Source: Hallerella sp964397425
GTDB taxonomy: Bacteria > Fibrobacterota > Fibrobacteria > Fibrobacterales > Fibrobacteraceae
Length of the DNA: 43,136 nt
Direction of reading: 5' to 3'
Assembly: GCA_964397425.1 (NCBI GenBank)
Contig: CAYNID010000011.1
Location: 1-43,136 of the forward strand
The notes under the pieces: generated by a model
The model's input: the letters and a program-made list of their open reading frames with translations, nothing else
Databases searched by the model: none
What the model was told of the DNA's origin: nothing
Position numbers and translations under genes: made by a program
Part shown: positions 16,787 to 24,130 of the stretch, one piece after another
Layout of the letters: each line of letters begins with the position of its first letter
Numbering within the stretch: position 1 is the first letter of the stretch

Positions 16787-17305
16787 GTGAAATCTTTGGA
16801 CAGAGTCTTTGTCGCCCTCGGCAGCAACATTTCTCCACGTGGCAAACGCCTGGCGGATGCCCGCGCCATGCTTCAAAAAATTTCTCTTGGCGGCTGGAAA
16901 GAAAGCGCCATTTACGAAACTCCGCCTGTCGGTCCGCAGGATCAAGGTCCGTTTTTGAATCAAGTCGTTTCTTTCTGGTATGATAAAGGGGCAAAACGCC
17001 TGCTGCACTATCTCAAAGGGACGGAGCTTTTTTTGGGAAGGCGTCCGCGGGGACATTGGCGGGAACGCGAAATCGATCTGGATTTGATTTATTACGGCGA
17101 AACAGTTTCCCGGGGTGATCCGGAAGGTCCGGTTGTACCTCACCCACGGGCTTCGACGCGGGCTTTTGTCTTGGTTCCGCTGGCGGAGATTGCCCCGGAT
17201 TTACGGGATCCTTTGCAAGGCAAGACGGTCAAAAGCCTGTTGAAAGATTTGGAAAGTGCCGGCGAATACATCCAGTTCAAAAAAATGGAGGCGGGTGATG
17301 AATGA
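16787..17305 (+). CDS. folK: 2-amino-4-hydroxy-6-hydroxymethyldihydropteridine pyrophosphokinase
   Basis: The protein has 172 residues from GTG at 16787; a TTG at 16778 would add three residues, and no clear ribosome site is seen for either. The family motifs are VFVALGSNISPRGKRL, ETPPVGPQDQGPFLNQV, and the HPPK signature REREIDLDLIYYG carrying the Mg-binding acidic residues, followed by VPHPRASTRAFVLVPL. It transfers pyrophosphate from ATP to the pterin in folate synthesis. A TAATAT at 16755-16760 could be the -10 box. It starts the folK-kinase-panC operon. Confidence 0.93.
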   Translation: MKSLDRVFVALGSNISPRGKRLADARAMLQKISLGGWKESAIYETPPVGPQDQGPFLNQVVSFWYDKGAKRLLHYLKGTELFLGRRPRGHWREREIDLDLIYYGETVSRGDPEGPVVPHPRASTRAFVLVPLAEIAPDLRDPLQGKTVKSLLKDLESAGEYIQFKKMEAGDE

Positions 17306-17987
17306 AGCTTTTGTTGGGCAAGAACAACCCGAAGTGACGATGCAACTCCCCGAACAGACCCATTTCATCGCGATAGATGGGGTCATTGGAGCCGGTAAAA
17401 CATCGCTTGCGCAAATTCTCGCCAAGGAATTGAGGGCGAATCTTGTTTTAGAACAATTTGAAGAGAATCCGTTCCTGCCGAAATTTTACGAGAATCCCCA
17501 GGCTTACGCCTTTCAGACGCAGCTTTTCTTTTTGCTTTCCCGGGTGCGGCAATTCCAAGACGCCTTTGTCCAAAACGATTTGTTTCTGCACCATGTGGTC
17601 AGCGATTACGCGTTTGAAAAAGACCGCATTTTCGCTTTGCAAAATTTGAGCGAAAGCGAAATGGCGATGTACGACACCGTGTCGGAAGTCCTGTCCAAAG
17701 AACTGCCGACTCCGGATTTGATTGTCTATCTGCAAGCGGATGTCCCCACTCTCATGGAACGCATCGCCCGGCGCGGACGCCCCATGGAAAAGTCCATTGA
17801 AAGCGGCTATTTGCACGAGTTGCTGAAACGCTACGACCATCATTTTTGGCATTACGAAAAAGCCCCGGTCCTCATCATCAACACGAACCGGATAGATTTT
17901 GTCCACAATGAAAAACATTTGAGGTTGGTGTTGGACGCAATCGCCGCGGCGCCGACCCAAACAACTTATTTCGCCCCGGAGGGCTAA
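17298..17987 (+). CDS. Deoxynucleoside kinase (dGK/dAK-type)
   Basis: The protein has 229 residues. The ATG at 17298 follows GGAGG by 6 bases and overlaps the folK stop by 8 bp, so translation is coupled. The P-loop is GVIGAGKTS (about residues 28-36). The motif SDYAFEKDRIFA carries the catalytic acidic/Arg pair (DR in place of ERS). The LID is IARRGRPMEKSI. These are the marks of bacterial deoxyadenosine/deoxyguanosine kinases of the thymidylate-kinase-like fold, which salvage purine deoxynucleosides. A frequent genomic companion of folK and panC is this kinase, which supports the call. Exact nucleoside preference is not readable. Confidence 0.88.
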   Translation: MNEAFVGQEQPEVTMQLPEQTHFIAIDGVIGAGKTSLAQILAKELRANLVLEQFEENPFLPKFYENPQAYAFQTQLFFLLSRVRQFQDAFVQNDLFLHHVVSDYAFEKDRIFALQNLSESEMAMYDTVSEVLSKELPTPDLIVYLQADVPTLMERIARRGRPMEKSIESGYLHELLKRYDHHFWHYEKAPVLIINTNRIDFVHNEKHLRLVLDAIAAAPTQTTYFAPEG

Positions 17988-17989
17988 CG

Positions 17990-18835
17990 ATGAAGATTAT
18001 CAAGACCATTCAAGAATTGCGCGTAGAACTGGAATCTTTCAAAAAAGCGGGAAAGAGTGTTGGCCTTGTGCCGACGATGGGTGCCTTGCACGCGGGGCAC
18101 ATGAGCCTTGTCGAAGCGTCGGCGAAAGAAAACGATGTGACTGTCGTGAGCGTCTTTTTGAATCCCATTCAATTCGGAAAGAACGAAGATTTGGACAAGT
18201 ATCCGCGCTGTCTCGAAAAGGATGCGGAACTTTCGGAAGCCCACGGGGGAACAATCGTCTTCGCTCCGGAAGTGGTCGAGATGTATCCGGATGGAGAACC
18301 GCTGACCCGCGTTTGCGATGAATCGCTGGAACGCCTGTATTGCGGCGCGTTTCGACCGGGGCACTTCCGCGGCGTGTTGACCGTGGTGTTGAAGCTCTTT
18401 ATGATTACGGGCGCGGACCGCGCCTATTTTGGCAAAAAAGATTACCAGCAAGCGTTTCTCATCCGCCGGATGGTGAAAGATTTGAACGTGCCCGTCGAAA
18501 TCAAGACGCTTCCCATCATCCGGGAATCGTCGGGGCTTGCCCGTTCTAGCCGGAACGCTTACATGAACGAATCCGAACGTTCTGCCGCGGTGGCTATTTC
18601 CAAGGCGCTCCTCGAAGCGGACAAGGCGTTCCGTGCGGGCGAACGGAACGCCAACGCGCTCCGTTCGAAAGTCCAGGCGGCAATCGCCTTGGCGGGCGGC
18701 GTCGTTCAATACGTTGAAATCGCCAGCCAAAAAACATTGCTTCCCGAAGAGTCGGAAATTTTGGAACCTTCCGTGATTCTGGTGGCGGCTTTCTTTGGCA
18801 AGACTCGGCTTATCGACAATCTGGAATTGGAATAA
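17990..18835 (+). CDS. panC: Pantothenate synthetase
   Basis: The protein has 281 residues, the standard length, and follows the kinase by 2 bp. Nucleotidyltransferase motifs are clear: VPTMGALHAGHMSLV (HIGH equivalent), VVSVFLNPIQFGKNEDLDKYPR, FRPGHFRGVLTVVLKLF, DRAYFGKKDYQQ and the KMSKS-like SGLARSSRNAYMN. It joins pantoate and beta-alanine with ATP to make pantothenate for CoA. panB and panD are not in the window. Confidence 0.96.
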   Translation: MKIIKTIQELRVELESFKKAGKSVGLVPTMGALHAGHMSLVEASAKENDVTVVSVFLNPIQFGKNEDLDKYPRCLEKDAELSEAHGGTIVFAPEVVEMYPDGEPLTRVCDESLERLYCGAFRPGHFRGVLTVVLKLFMITGADRAYFGKKDYQQAFLIRRMVKDLNVPVEIKTLPIIRESSGLARSSRNAYMNESERSAAVAISKALLEADKAFRAGERNANALRSKVQAAIALAGGVVQYVEIASQKTLLPEESEILEPSVILVAAFFGKTRLIDNLELE

Positions 18836-18841
18836 TTCCGT

Positions 18842-19510
18842 ATGGCACCTCTGAAAGGGAGCAAAAAGCTCTTGGCGACGACAGGAGTCGTTTGTGCGAT
18901 GGGCGGTTACATCTGCGGAGACGCTTTGGATGAAAACGCCAAACAGGAACAAAGCGAAGCACTTTACCGCTCTATCAACAAATTGATGGAGCAGCCCAAA
19001 GAGTATCAAACGGAATGGTTTCAAGAGCGCGGAAGGCTTTTGAAAAGCATTCAATCGCTGAAAGTCTCTCTGGATTCCCTTCAAAGCGAGCTGCGCGAGC
19101 AGGCCGGCAGAGCTTCCGTTTGTGAAGAAGAAAAGAATTCTTTGGAAGGGAGCCTCGAATCATGTCTGCATTCCCTTCAGGAATCGAAAAATTCAGAGAC
19201 CAAATTGGACAGCGATTGGCGAATTTGCGAAAGGGAACTGCAAATCCGCGATAATCAAATCGACAGTCTTGAACGTCTAGCGAAAGAACGCGGAGAAGCT
19301 TTGGAAGAATACGCGAACCGCTCTCCGATGGAAAATGAATTTCAGGCGATTCACAATTGCGTGAACGCCCACGGAAATTCAATGAGTTCGTATCAATTCC
19401 AAAAACAGATCAAGTGTTGCATCCGCAGCGTCAAAGAGCTGCAAAAGAAGTATCCCCACGATAAACTGAAAAACGTCTTGCCCAAGGATTGCGAGGATTA
19501 TTCATGGTGA
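18842..19510 (+). CDS. Coiled-coil protein of unknown function
   Basis: The protein has 222 residues, starting 6 bp after panC. An N-terminal stretch (KKLLATTGVVCAMGGYICG) could be a weak signal or membrane anchor. Residues about 35-160 are highly charged with heptad-like spacing (LLKSIQSLKVSLDSLQSELRE), indicating a long coiled coil. The C-terminal 60 residues have four Cys. I do not recognise a family. Its last 7 bp overlap the next gene. Confidence 0.65.
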   Translation: MAPLKGSKKLLATTGVVCAMGGYICGDALDENAKQEQSEALYRSINKLMEQPKEYQTEWFQERGRLLKSIQSLKVSLDSLQSELREQAGRASVCEEEKNSLEGSLESCLHSLQESKNSETKLDSDWRICERELQIRDNQIDSLERLAKERGEALEEYANRSPMENEFQAIHNCVNAHGNSMSSYQFQKQIKCCIRSVKELQKKYPHDKLKNVLPKDCEDYSW

Positions 19511-19872
19511 AAAAAGCCGGAAACAGAAATCCGCAGCATTCCGTTGTCACCGAACTGGATGCCATTTGCCGAAAGCAGGGGATTTCTTTTGAAAGCGCCG
19601 TCCGGGATTATTACGCCCAAATCCAAGACCCAAATGGAATCGAAAATAAAGAATCCAGTTTTTGTGAAACGTTCAAAAAATACCGTCAACGGGCGGGAGC
19701 CTCTCTGGGAAAACCGGTTTGTGAATTGCAGAAACTGCGGGATTTTCTGTTGCGCAAGGAAACGTTTTATCCTCAACCCCTGCTCGATTTAGTCCAAGGC
19801 GATCCGGTTTGCGAAAGGGCGAAAGAAATTTCCGGGGCGATTTGGGAACAAGTGAACTCATCCGATTCCTAA
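19504..19872 (+). CDS. Small protein of unknown function
   Basis: The protein has 122 residues from the ATG at 19504, which overlaps the end of the coiled-coil gene; GTG at 19507 is an alternative. It is soluble-looking and mostly helical, with no signal or membrane segment and no motif I recognise. It ends 32 bp before the tmRNA gene. It is retained as a gene because the frame tiles exactly with its neighbour and is the last in the folK-panC transcription unit. Confidence 0.6.
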   Translation: MVKKAGNRNPQHSVVTELDAICRKQGISFESAVRDYYAQIQDPNGIENKESSFCETFKKYRQRAGASLGKPVCELQKLRDFLLRKETFYPQPLLDLVQGDPVCERAKEISGAIWEQVNSSDS

Positions 19873-19904
19873 AAATTTTTTATATTTGGAATGTAACTTC
19901 TTTC

Positions 19905-20259
19905 GGGGGTGCTCTGGTTTCGACAGGACTGCTGAATCGTGAGTTGCGTGCCGAGGGTCTGGCTGGCCTCGTAAAAAAGCCGGAAAACAATAAGTGCTAA
20001 CGAAGAATACGCACTCGCTGCTTAATTAAAAGCAACGCTGGAACTTTTCCCCCTCCCACGGGGAGGAGACCTCCAGTCGCAATGTGGGATAGGATGGCGT
20101 CACGTTCCGGGGCGACATTCGAAATTTCTCGGAACTGGCTGGAATTTGCGCCGACCTTCGCGGGCGTGAAAACCGGCGAGATTTGAAATTCGAAGGAAAC
20201 GCACGTAGGAACGAACGGGGAGGTCGTTTTGGACAGGAGTTCGACTCTCCTCACCTCCA
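19905..20259 (+). ncRNA. ssrA: tmRNA (SsrA), one-piece
   Basis: The 5' end GGGGGUG (19905-19911) pairs with CACCUCC (20252-20258) to form the alanyl-tRNA-like acceptor. The T-arm AGGAGTTCGACTCTCCT lies at 20235-20251, and the typical 5' CUGGUUUCGACAGG is present. The tag frame starts GCT at 19996 and encodes ANEEYALAA before TAA at 20023-20025, one residue shorter than the E. coli encoded tag but with the same protease-recognised end. Pseudoknot-rich sequence fills the rest. The 3' CCA is not encoded, since ACT follows the acceptor. It rescues stalled ribosomes with SmpB. Confidence 0.97.
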
Positions 20260-20265
20260 CTTGAA

Positions 20266-20299
20266 AGGCCGCCCATGGGGCGGCCTCTTCTGTTTTTTT
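20266..20299 (+). terminator. Rho-independent terminator of ssrA
   Basis: There is a perfect 9-bp stem AGGCCGCCC/GGGCGGCCT with loop ATG, followed by CTTCTG and seven T. It lies between the convergent ssrA and trpCF genes. Confidence 0.9.
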
Positions 20300-20318
20300 G
20301 AACGATTCTTTTCGGAAT

Positions 20319-21794
20319 TCAAAATCGCGAATGGAAAAGTTCGCGGAGTTTTGCCGGATCCTTTTTGCCCGGAGAAGCTTCCAGCGCACTGGACAAATCG
20401 AGAAGTTCCGGATGAAAACGGTTCACGACTTCGCCAAAGTTTTGCGGGGAAATTCCTCCGGCGAGCCAGAGCGCGCTGTTTTCGCGGAAGGCGTCGATGA
20501 CCTCGTCGGCGAGGCGTTTTCCCGTTCCGCCTGCCACGTGGGGAACATAAGCGTCGATTAACGTGCGGGGATGGGAATGGCGATTCGTTTCCGCAAGCCG
20601 CACCGCTTCTTCGGGGGATTTTAAACGGACGGCGGAATAGTAGCCGAAGTGAGCCGCATTGTCGTGGGCGGGAAGTGGGCAGCCGTGGAATTGGACTGCA
20701 TCCAAAACGCCTTCGTTTGCAAGCGAAATCGCGCTTTTTTCTTCGGGAGTGTTGCTGTCGGCGACAACTCCCACGCACAGGGGCGCATTTTCTCCGTGTG
20801 CATCGCGGAGGATGCGGACGGTTTCGCGCACATCGTTTTCCGTTGTTCGCCGGGGACTTTTGGCGTAAAGTACAAATCCGAGCATGTCGGCCCCCAACTC
20901 CGCGGAAAGGATCGCGTCTTCGGCGTTTGTCATGCCGCATATTTTGATCAAAGGCGCTCCAGGATGGCGTTTTTGCAAATGTTCGCGTTTTTCCGCAAAA
21001 CGCCTCCAGAATTTTCCATAGGCGTCCGGCGTCGCGTTGCAAAAGGCGTCGACCAGAGCCTTGGCCGTTTGAGGGGATTTGGCGGCGGACTCCCCGATAA
21101 GGACGCCTTCAAATCCCAGGCGTCTGGCGAATGCGGCATCTTCGGAGACTTGAATTCCGCTTTCAAAAACGGCCCGTTCTCCCAATTCCCGCCGGAATGC
21201 CGCCGGGATCAGCGGATCGATGTGAAAGTTTCGCAAATCCCGGGCGTTCACGCCGGCGACGAGTGCGCCGTCTTTTTGAACGAGCTTCAATTTGCGCAAA
21301 TCATCTTCGGTCCGGACTTCGACGAATGGAGTCATTCCCAGACTGCGGGCGCGCCCCGCCATCTGCCGGAGAGTTTCATCCGAAAGGATTCGGGCGATGA
21401 GCAAAACGGCATCGGCTCCGAAGTCGTAAGCGACATCCACTTCTTCGGGATAAAGCAGAAAATCCTTGCGGAGGACCGCCGTATCCGGCGCGGCTTCGAC
21501 GACTTTGGACAAATCGGACAGGGTGCCGTGAAAATAATTTCCCTCAGTGAGAACGGAGATGGCGGCGGTTCCCGCCTGGGCGTATGAGCGGGCTGTTTCC
21601 GCCGGATCAAGCCCCATGGCGATGTCGCCTTTGGAGGGGGAGGAGCGCTTGACTTCGAGAATCGTCCCCGGAGTCGCAATAAATGGGTGCGTTGGACGGC
21701 TGCGCTTGGGGCGTTTGAACCCAAAAGAAATGCCCAAACGGTCAATGTCGGCTTTGCGTTTTTCAACGATTTCCGCGAGAATATCTCGATTCAT
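20319..21794 (-). CDS. trpCF: Bifunctional indole-3-glycerol-phosphate synthase / phosphoribosylanthranilate isomerase
   Basis: The protein has 491 residues and is a fusion of two TIM barrels. The TrpC part (about 1-255) has TILEVKRSSPSKG (catalytic Lys region), ISVLTEGNYFHG, VLRKDFLLYPEEV, GVNARDLRNF and FESGIQ. The TrpF part (from about 283) has LIKICGMTNAEDA, MLGFVLYAKSPRR, VQFHG and WLAGGISPQNF. It catalyses steps three and four of tryptophan synthesis from anthranilate. The order TrpC-TrpF is that of the enterobacterial fusion. No other trp gene is adjacent; it follows rpoZ and a terminator hairpin. Confidence 0.95.
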   Translation of the reverse strand: MNRDILAEIVEKRKADIDRLGISFGFKRPKRSRPTHPFIATPGTILEVKRSSPSKGDIAMGLDPAETARSYAQAGTAAISVLTEGNYFHGTLSDLSKVVEAAPDTAVLRKDFLLYPEEVDVAYDFGADAVLLIARILSDETLRQMAGRARSLGMTPFVEVRTEDDLRKLKLVQKDGALVAGVNARDLRNFHIDPLIPAAFRRELGERAVFESGIQVSEDAAFARRLGFEGVLIGESAAKSPQTAKALVDAFCNATPDAYGKFWRRFAEKREHLQKRHPGAPLIKICGMTNAEDAILSAELGADMLGFVLYAKSPRRTTENDVRETVRILRDAHGENAPLCVGVVADSNTPEEKSAISLANEGVLDAVQFHGCPLPAHDNAAHFGYYSAVRLKSPEEAVRLAETNRHSHPRTLIDAYVPHVAGGTGKRLADEVIDAFRENSALWLAGGISPQNFGEVVNRFHPELLDLSSALEASPGKKDPAKLRELFHSRF

Positions 21795-21805
21795 TTTGAC
21801 CTTCT

Positions 21806-21835
21806 AAAAGAAAAGGCGGCTTGTGCAAAGCCGCC
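21806..21835 (-). terminator. Rho-independent terminator after rpoZ
   Basis: The stem GGCGGCTT/AAGCCGCC has a 5-base loop. On the minus strand TTTTCTTTT follows. It stands between rpoZ and trpCF, 11 bases before the trpCF start, so trpCF expression may depend on read-through or on a local promoter that I cannot identify. Confidence 0.85.
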
Positions 21836-21858
21836 GTAAAAATCGGATTGTTGAACGA

Positions 21859-22179
21859 TTACACGCCAAACGAATCGTTGGCGGCATCTTCGGCGGCGGC
21901 GCTGTCTTCCGCTTGACCTGCGTTTAAGGAAGCCCGTTCCGCTTTTTTGGCGGCTTCACGCGCATCAGCTTCAGCCTTGCTAAGCAGCGTCAACTTGTCG
22001 TCTTTGAATTTGTCCATGGCGATGGTCGTCGGCTTCATGATCAAATTGAGAAAGCCCAAACGCGCCTGATCGTTGATGAAACGCGCTTCTTTCGCCATCA
22101 TTACGACGGCACGGAAAGTGGAACCTTCGCAGGCTTTGCTAGCATAGATATCGTCAAGGTAAACGCGATGATTGGACAT
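21859..22179 (-). CDS. rpoZ: RNA polymerase omega subunit (probable)
   Basis: The protein has 106 residues from ATG at 22179, preceded by AAGGTGG. A longer frame runs through the tRNA-Ser gene and is not real coding. The N-terminus (RVYLDDIYASKACEGSTFRAVVMMAKEARFIND) has the omega layout: a helix, then the A-x-x-R-A/EAR-x-I/L segment where MAKEARFIN matches the conserved AAKRARQL region. A charged Ala/Glu-rich tail follows, as usual for omega. It would help assemble beta-prime in RNA polymerase. It stands right after tRNA-Ser on the same strand. The match is diverged, so some doubt remains. Confidence 0.7.
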   Translation of the reverse strand: MSNHRVYLDDIYASKACEGSTFRAVVMMAKEARFINDQARLGFLNLIMKPTTIAMDKFKDDKLTLLSKAEADAREAAKKAERASLNAGQAEDSAAAEDAANDSFGV

Positions 22180-22199
22180 AAGCCACCTTGTAAAGTTAG

Positions 22200-22284
22200 A
22201 AGAGGGAGAGGGATTCGAACCCTCGTTACAGTTAAGTAAACACGCTTTCCAAGCGTGCGCCTTCAACCACTCGGCCATCCCTCC
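22200..22284 (-). tRNA. tRNA-Ser (anticodon GGA)
   Basis: On the minus strand the acceptor GGAGGGA (22284-22278) pairs with TCCCTCT (22207-22201). The anticodon stem CACGC/GCGTG encloses TTGGAAA, giving anticodon GGA. The long variable arm (TTAC..GTAA) is typical of serine tRNAs, and the T-arm is GAGGG-TTCGAAT-CCCTC. The base after the acceptor is T and CCA is not encoded. The gene has 85 bases. Confidence 0.95.
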
Positions 22285-22410
22285 AAAGGATGCGATGCCA
22301 AAGATAGTAATAAAGGGGGATTTTTGTCAAGTGGTTTTTTCGAAATTTTGAAAATTTCTTTGATTTTCAAGCCGAAAAAAAGCCATTTTGAAATCCTCCG
22401 CCAAATGGAA

Positions 22411-22430
22411 AGCGACCGTTTTCGGTCGCT
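22411..22430 (-). terminator. Hairpin after the M3 peptidase gene, probable terminator
   Basis: There is a perfect 8-bp stem AGCGACCG/CGGTCGCT with loop of four. On the minus strand only TTTCC-ATTT follows, so the T tract is weak. It lies 8 bases past the peptidase stop. The rest of 22285-22438 is AT-rich with no gene seen. Confidence 0.55.
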
Positions 22431-22438
22431 CGTGGTCA

Positions 22439-24130
22439 TCATCCGAGATTTTTCAATTCGTCACAGATTTCTTGAATCAGGGGTTCTATCGTGGCGGCGG
22501 AAAAGTCAAACCGGATGCCCGCAGTCGCAAAGAGTTCCGGCAGCGGACGGCTGGAGCCAAGTGCTTCGGCGCGGAACAGGTTCTCCAACGCTTTTTGAGA
22601 ATCTTTTTTGAAATTCGCAAAGACCTGCAGGGCTCCGAGTTGAGCGATTCCGTATTCGATGTAGTAAAACGGCACTTCAAAAATGTGCAACTGTTTTTGC
22701 CAAAGGTAAGCGCGCTCGTTTTCCAGTCCGGAATAGTCGATTCCCGCATCGTAACGGTCCATGACGGAAAGCCACATTTCTTTGCGGTCGGCGGCGGTGT
22801 GATCCGGGTGCGAATACAGCAAATGTTGGAAAGAATCGATGGAGGCGACCCAGGGGAAAAGCCAGATGATTTCTTCCAGTTCGTTGGCGCGGCTCCGCTT
22901 TGCGTCTTCTTCGCTTGCGTAAAACGGCGAAAGGTCCGTCGAGCCGATGAGTTCCATGCTCATGCTGGAAACTTCGGCGAATTCCGATGGAACGTCGTGG
23001 TAGGCGGTCAGAGGAAGGTCCGAGACGCCGAATTGTTGAAAGGAATGTCCGCTTTCGTGCAAGAGCGTGTAAATATCGCCGTCCGTACCGGCAGCGTTCA
23101 TGAAAATGAACGGGCGCGCGCTTTCTTCAAAGCCGATTTGATAGCCGCCGGGAGCTTTTCCGACACGGCTGTCCGGGTCTATCAAATGTTCCTTTTGCAT
23201 TGTCCGGAACCAAGACGCCGTTTTGGGAGAAAGCCTGTCAAAAATCAATCCCACTTTTTCAATGAGTTCTTGGCCCGTCTGAAACGGCTTGAGTGGCGGG
23301 CGGGAAAGCGCGTCGACTTGAGTGTCCCAGGGGCGCAAACGGGAAAGTTTCATTTTTTCCGCTTTGGCGGCGTAAATTTCTTTCAACTGCGGAAGGACGA
23401 TTTTTTCCACGCTTTCGTGGAACGTGCGGCAATCGGCGGGAGTATAATCGAAGCGGGATTTGGTTTTGAATATGTACTCGAGAAAGTCGGAATATCCGGA
23501 GTTTTTCGCCATCTGGATGCGGAGTTTGAACAAGCGGTCGAACGCTTCGTCTAAGCGTTCTTTATCCTGCAAGCGGCGATTTGAAATTTTCCGCCACGCG
23601 TCTTCGCGGAGTGCGCGGTCTGTCGACGTGAGGTACGCGGCCATCTGCTGGAGCGTTTTCGTTTCGCCGTCGTGTTCAACGGTCATCGAACTCGTTATCT
23701 TCTGGTAATCCTGGACTTCGGTCGCTTCTTTCGCAGAAAGAGGAATGTTCTCTTTGCTGAAGAGGGCGATGTCCGTGCGGACATCCCGAAAATAAACGCC
23801 GAATTCATCTTCAAGTTCTGCAACCGATGGGTGGGCCATCATTTTCCGCTTCAACTTGTCGCCATAGTCTTCGGTGAGCGGTTCGATATTTTGTACGAAA
23901 TCCATGTAGGCTTTGGCTTTCTCTTCGTCTTGAGTATGGGAGGTCATGGCGACGTAGCGGCGGCATCCCGCTTCGGAGAGGACAGTCGAAAGCTCGTTCC
24001 ATTTGAAAATCCACTGGCGCAGGGCTTGAGCGTTCGGCGCCACTTTTTCTGTTTGGAGAATTTCGTAATAATCCCGGACTTGTACCGGATCGTAAGCCTT
24101 GAAATCGGCGGGGAGGAATGTTCTTTTCAT
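22439..24130 (-). CDS. M3-family oligoendopeptidase (PepF-like)
   Basis: The protein has 563 residues. The zinc motif HESGH is at 358-362 (LLHESGHSFQQF), with the third ligand Glu in PSEFAEVSSMSMEL just downstream. The preceding segment GGYQIGFEESARPFIFMNAAGTDGDIYTL matches the substrate-channel region of oligoendopeptidase F. No signal peptide is present, so it acts on oligopeptides in the cytoplasm. Its ATG overlaps the ligA stop as ATGA, so it is translated from the ligA transcript. Confidence 0.93.
   Translation of the reverse strand: MKRTFLPADFKAYDPVQVRDYYEILQTEKVAPNAQALRQWIFKWNELSTVLSEAGCRRYVAMTSHTQDEEKAKAYMDFVQNIEPLTEDYGDKLKRKMMAHPSVAELEDEFGVYFRDVRTDIALFSKENIPLSAKEATEVQDYQKITSSMTVEHDGETKTLQQMAAYLTSTDRALREDAWRKISNRRLQDKERLDEAFDRLFKLRIQMAKNSGYSDFLEYIFKTKSRFDYTPADCRTFHESVEKIVLPQLKEIYAAKAEKMKLSRLRPWDTQVDALSRPPLKPFQTGQELIEKVGLIFDRLSPKTASWFRTMQKEHLIDPDSRVGKAPGGYQIGFEESARPFIFMNAAGTDGDIYTLLHESGHSFQQFGVSDLPLTAYHDVPSEFAEVSSMSMELIGSTDLSPFYASEEDAKRSRANELEEIIWLFPWVASIDSFQHLLYSHPDHTAADRKEMWLSVMDRYDAGIDYSGLENERAYLWQKQLHIFEVPFYYIEYGIAQLGALQVFANFKKDSQKALENLFRAEALGSSRPLPELFATAGIRFDFSAATIEPLIQEICDELKNLG

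Noticed and set aside
20251..21042. Minus-strand frame of 263 codons rich in Arg
   Set aside because: It is an out-of-frame shadow of trpCF with low-complexity Arg/Pro content.
22180..22278. N-terminal extension of rpoZ through tRNA-Ser
   Set aside because: The extension translates the tRNA gene; the ATG at 22179 has its own ribosome site.
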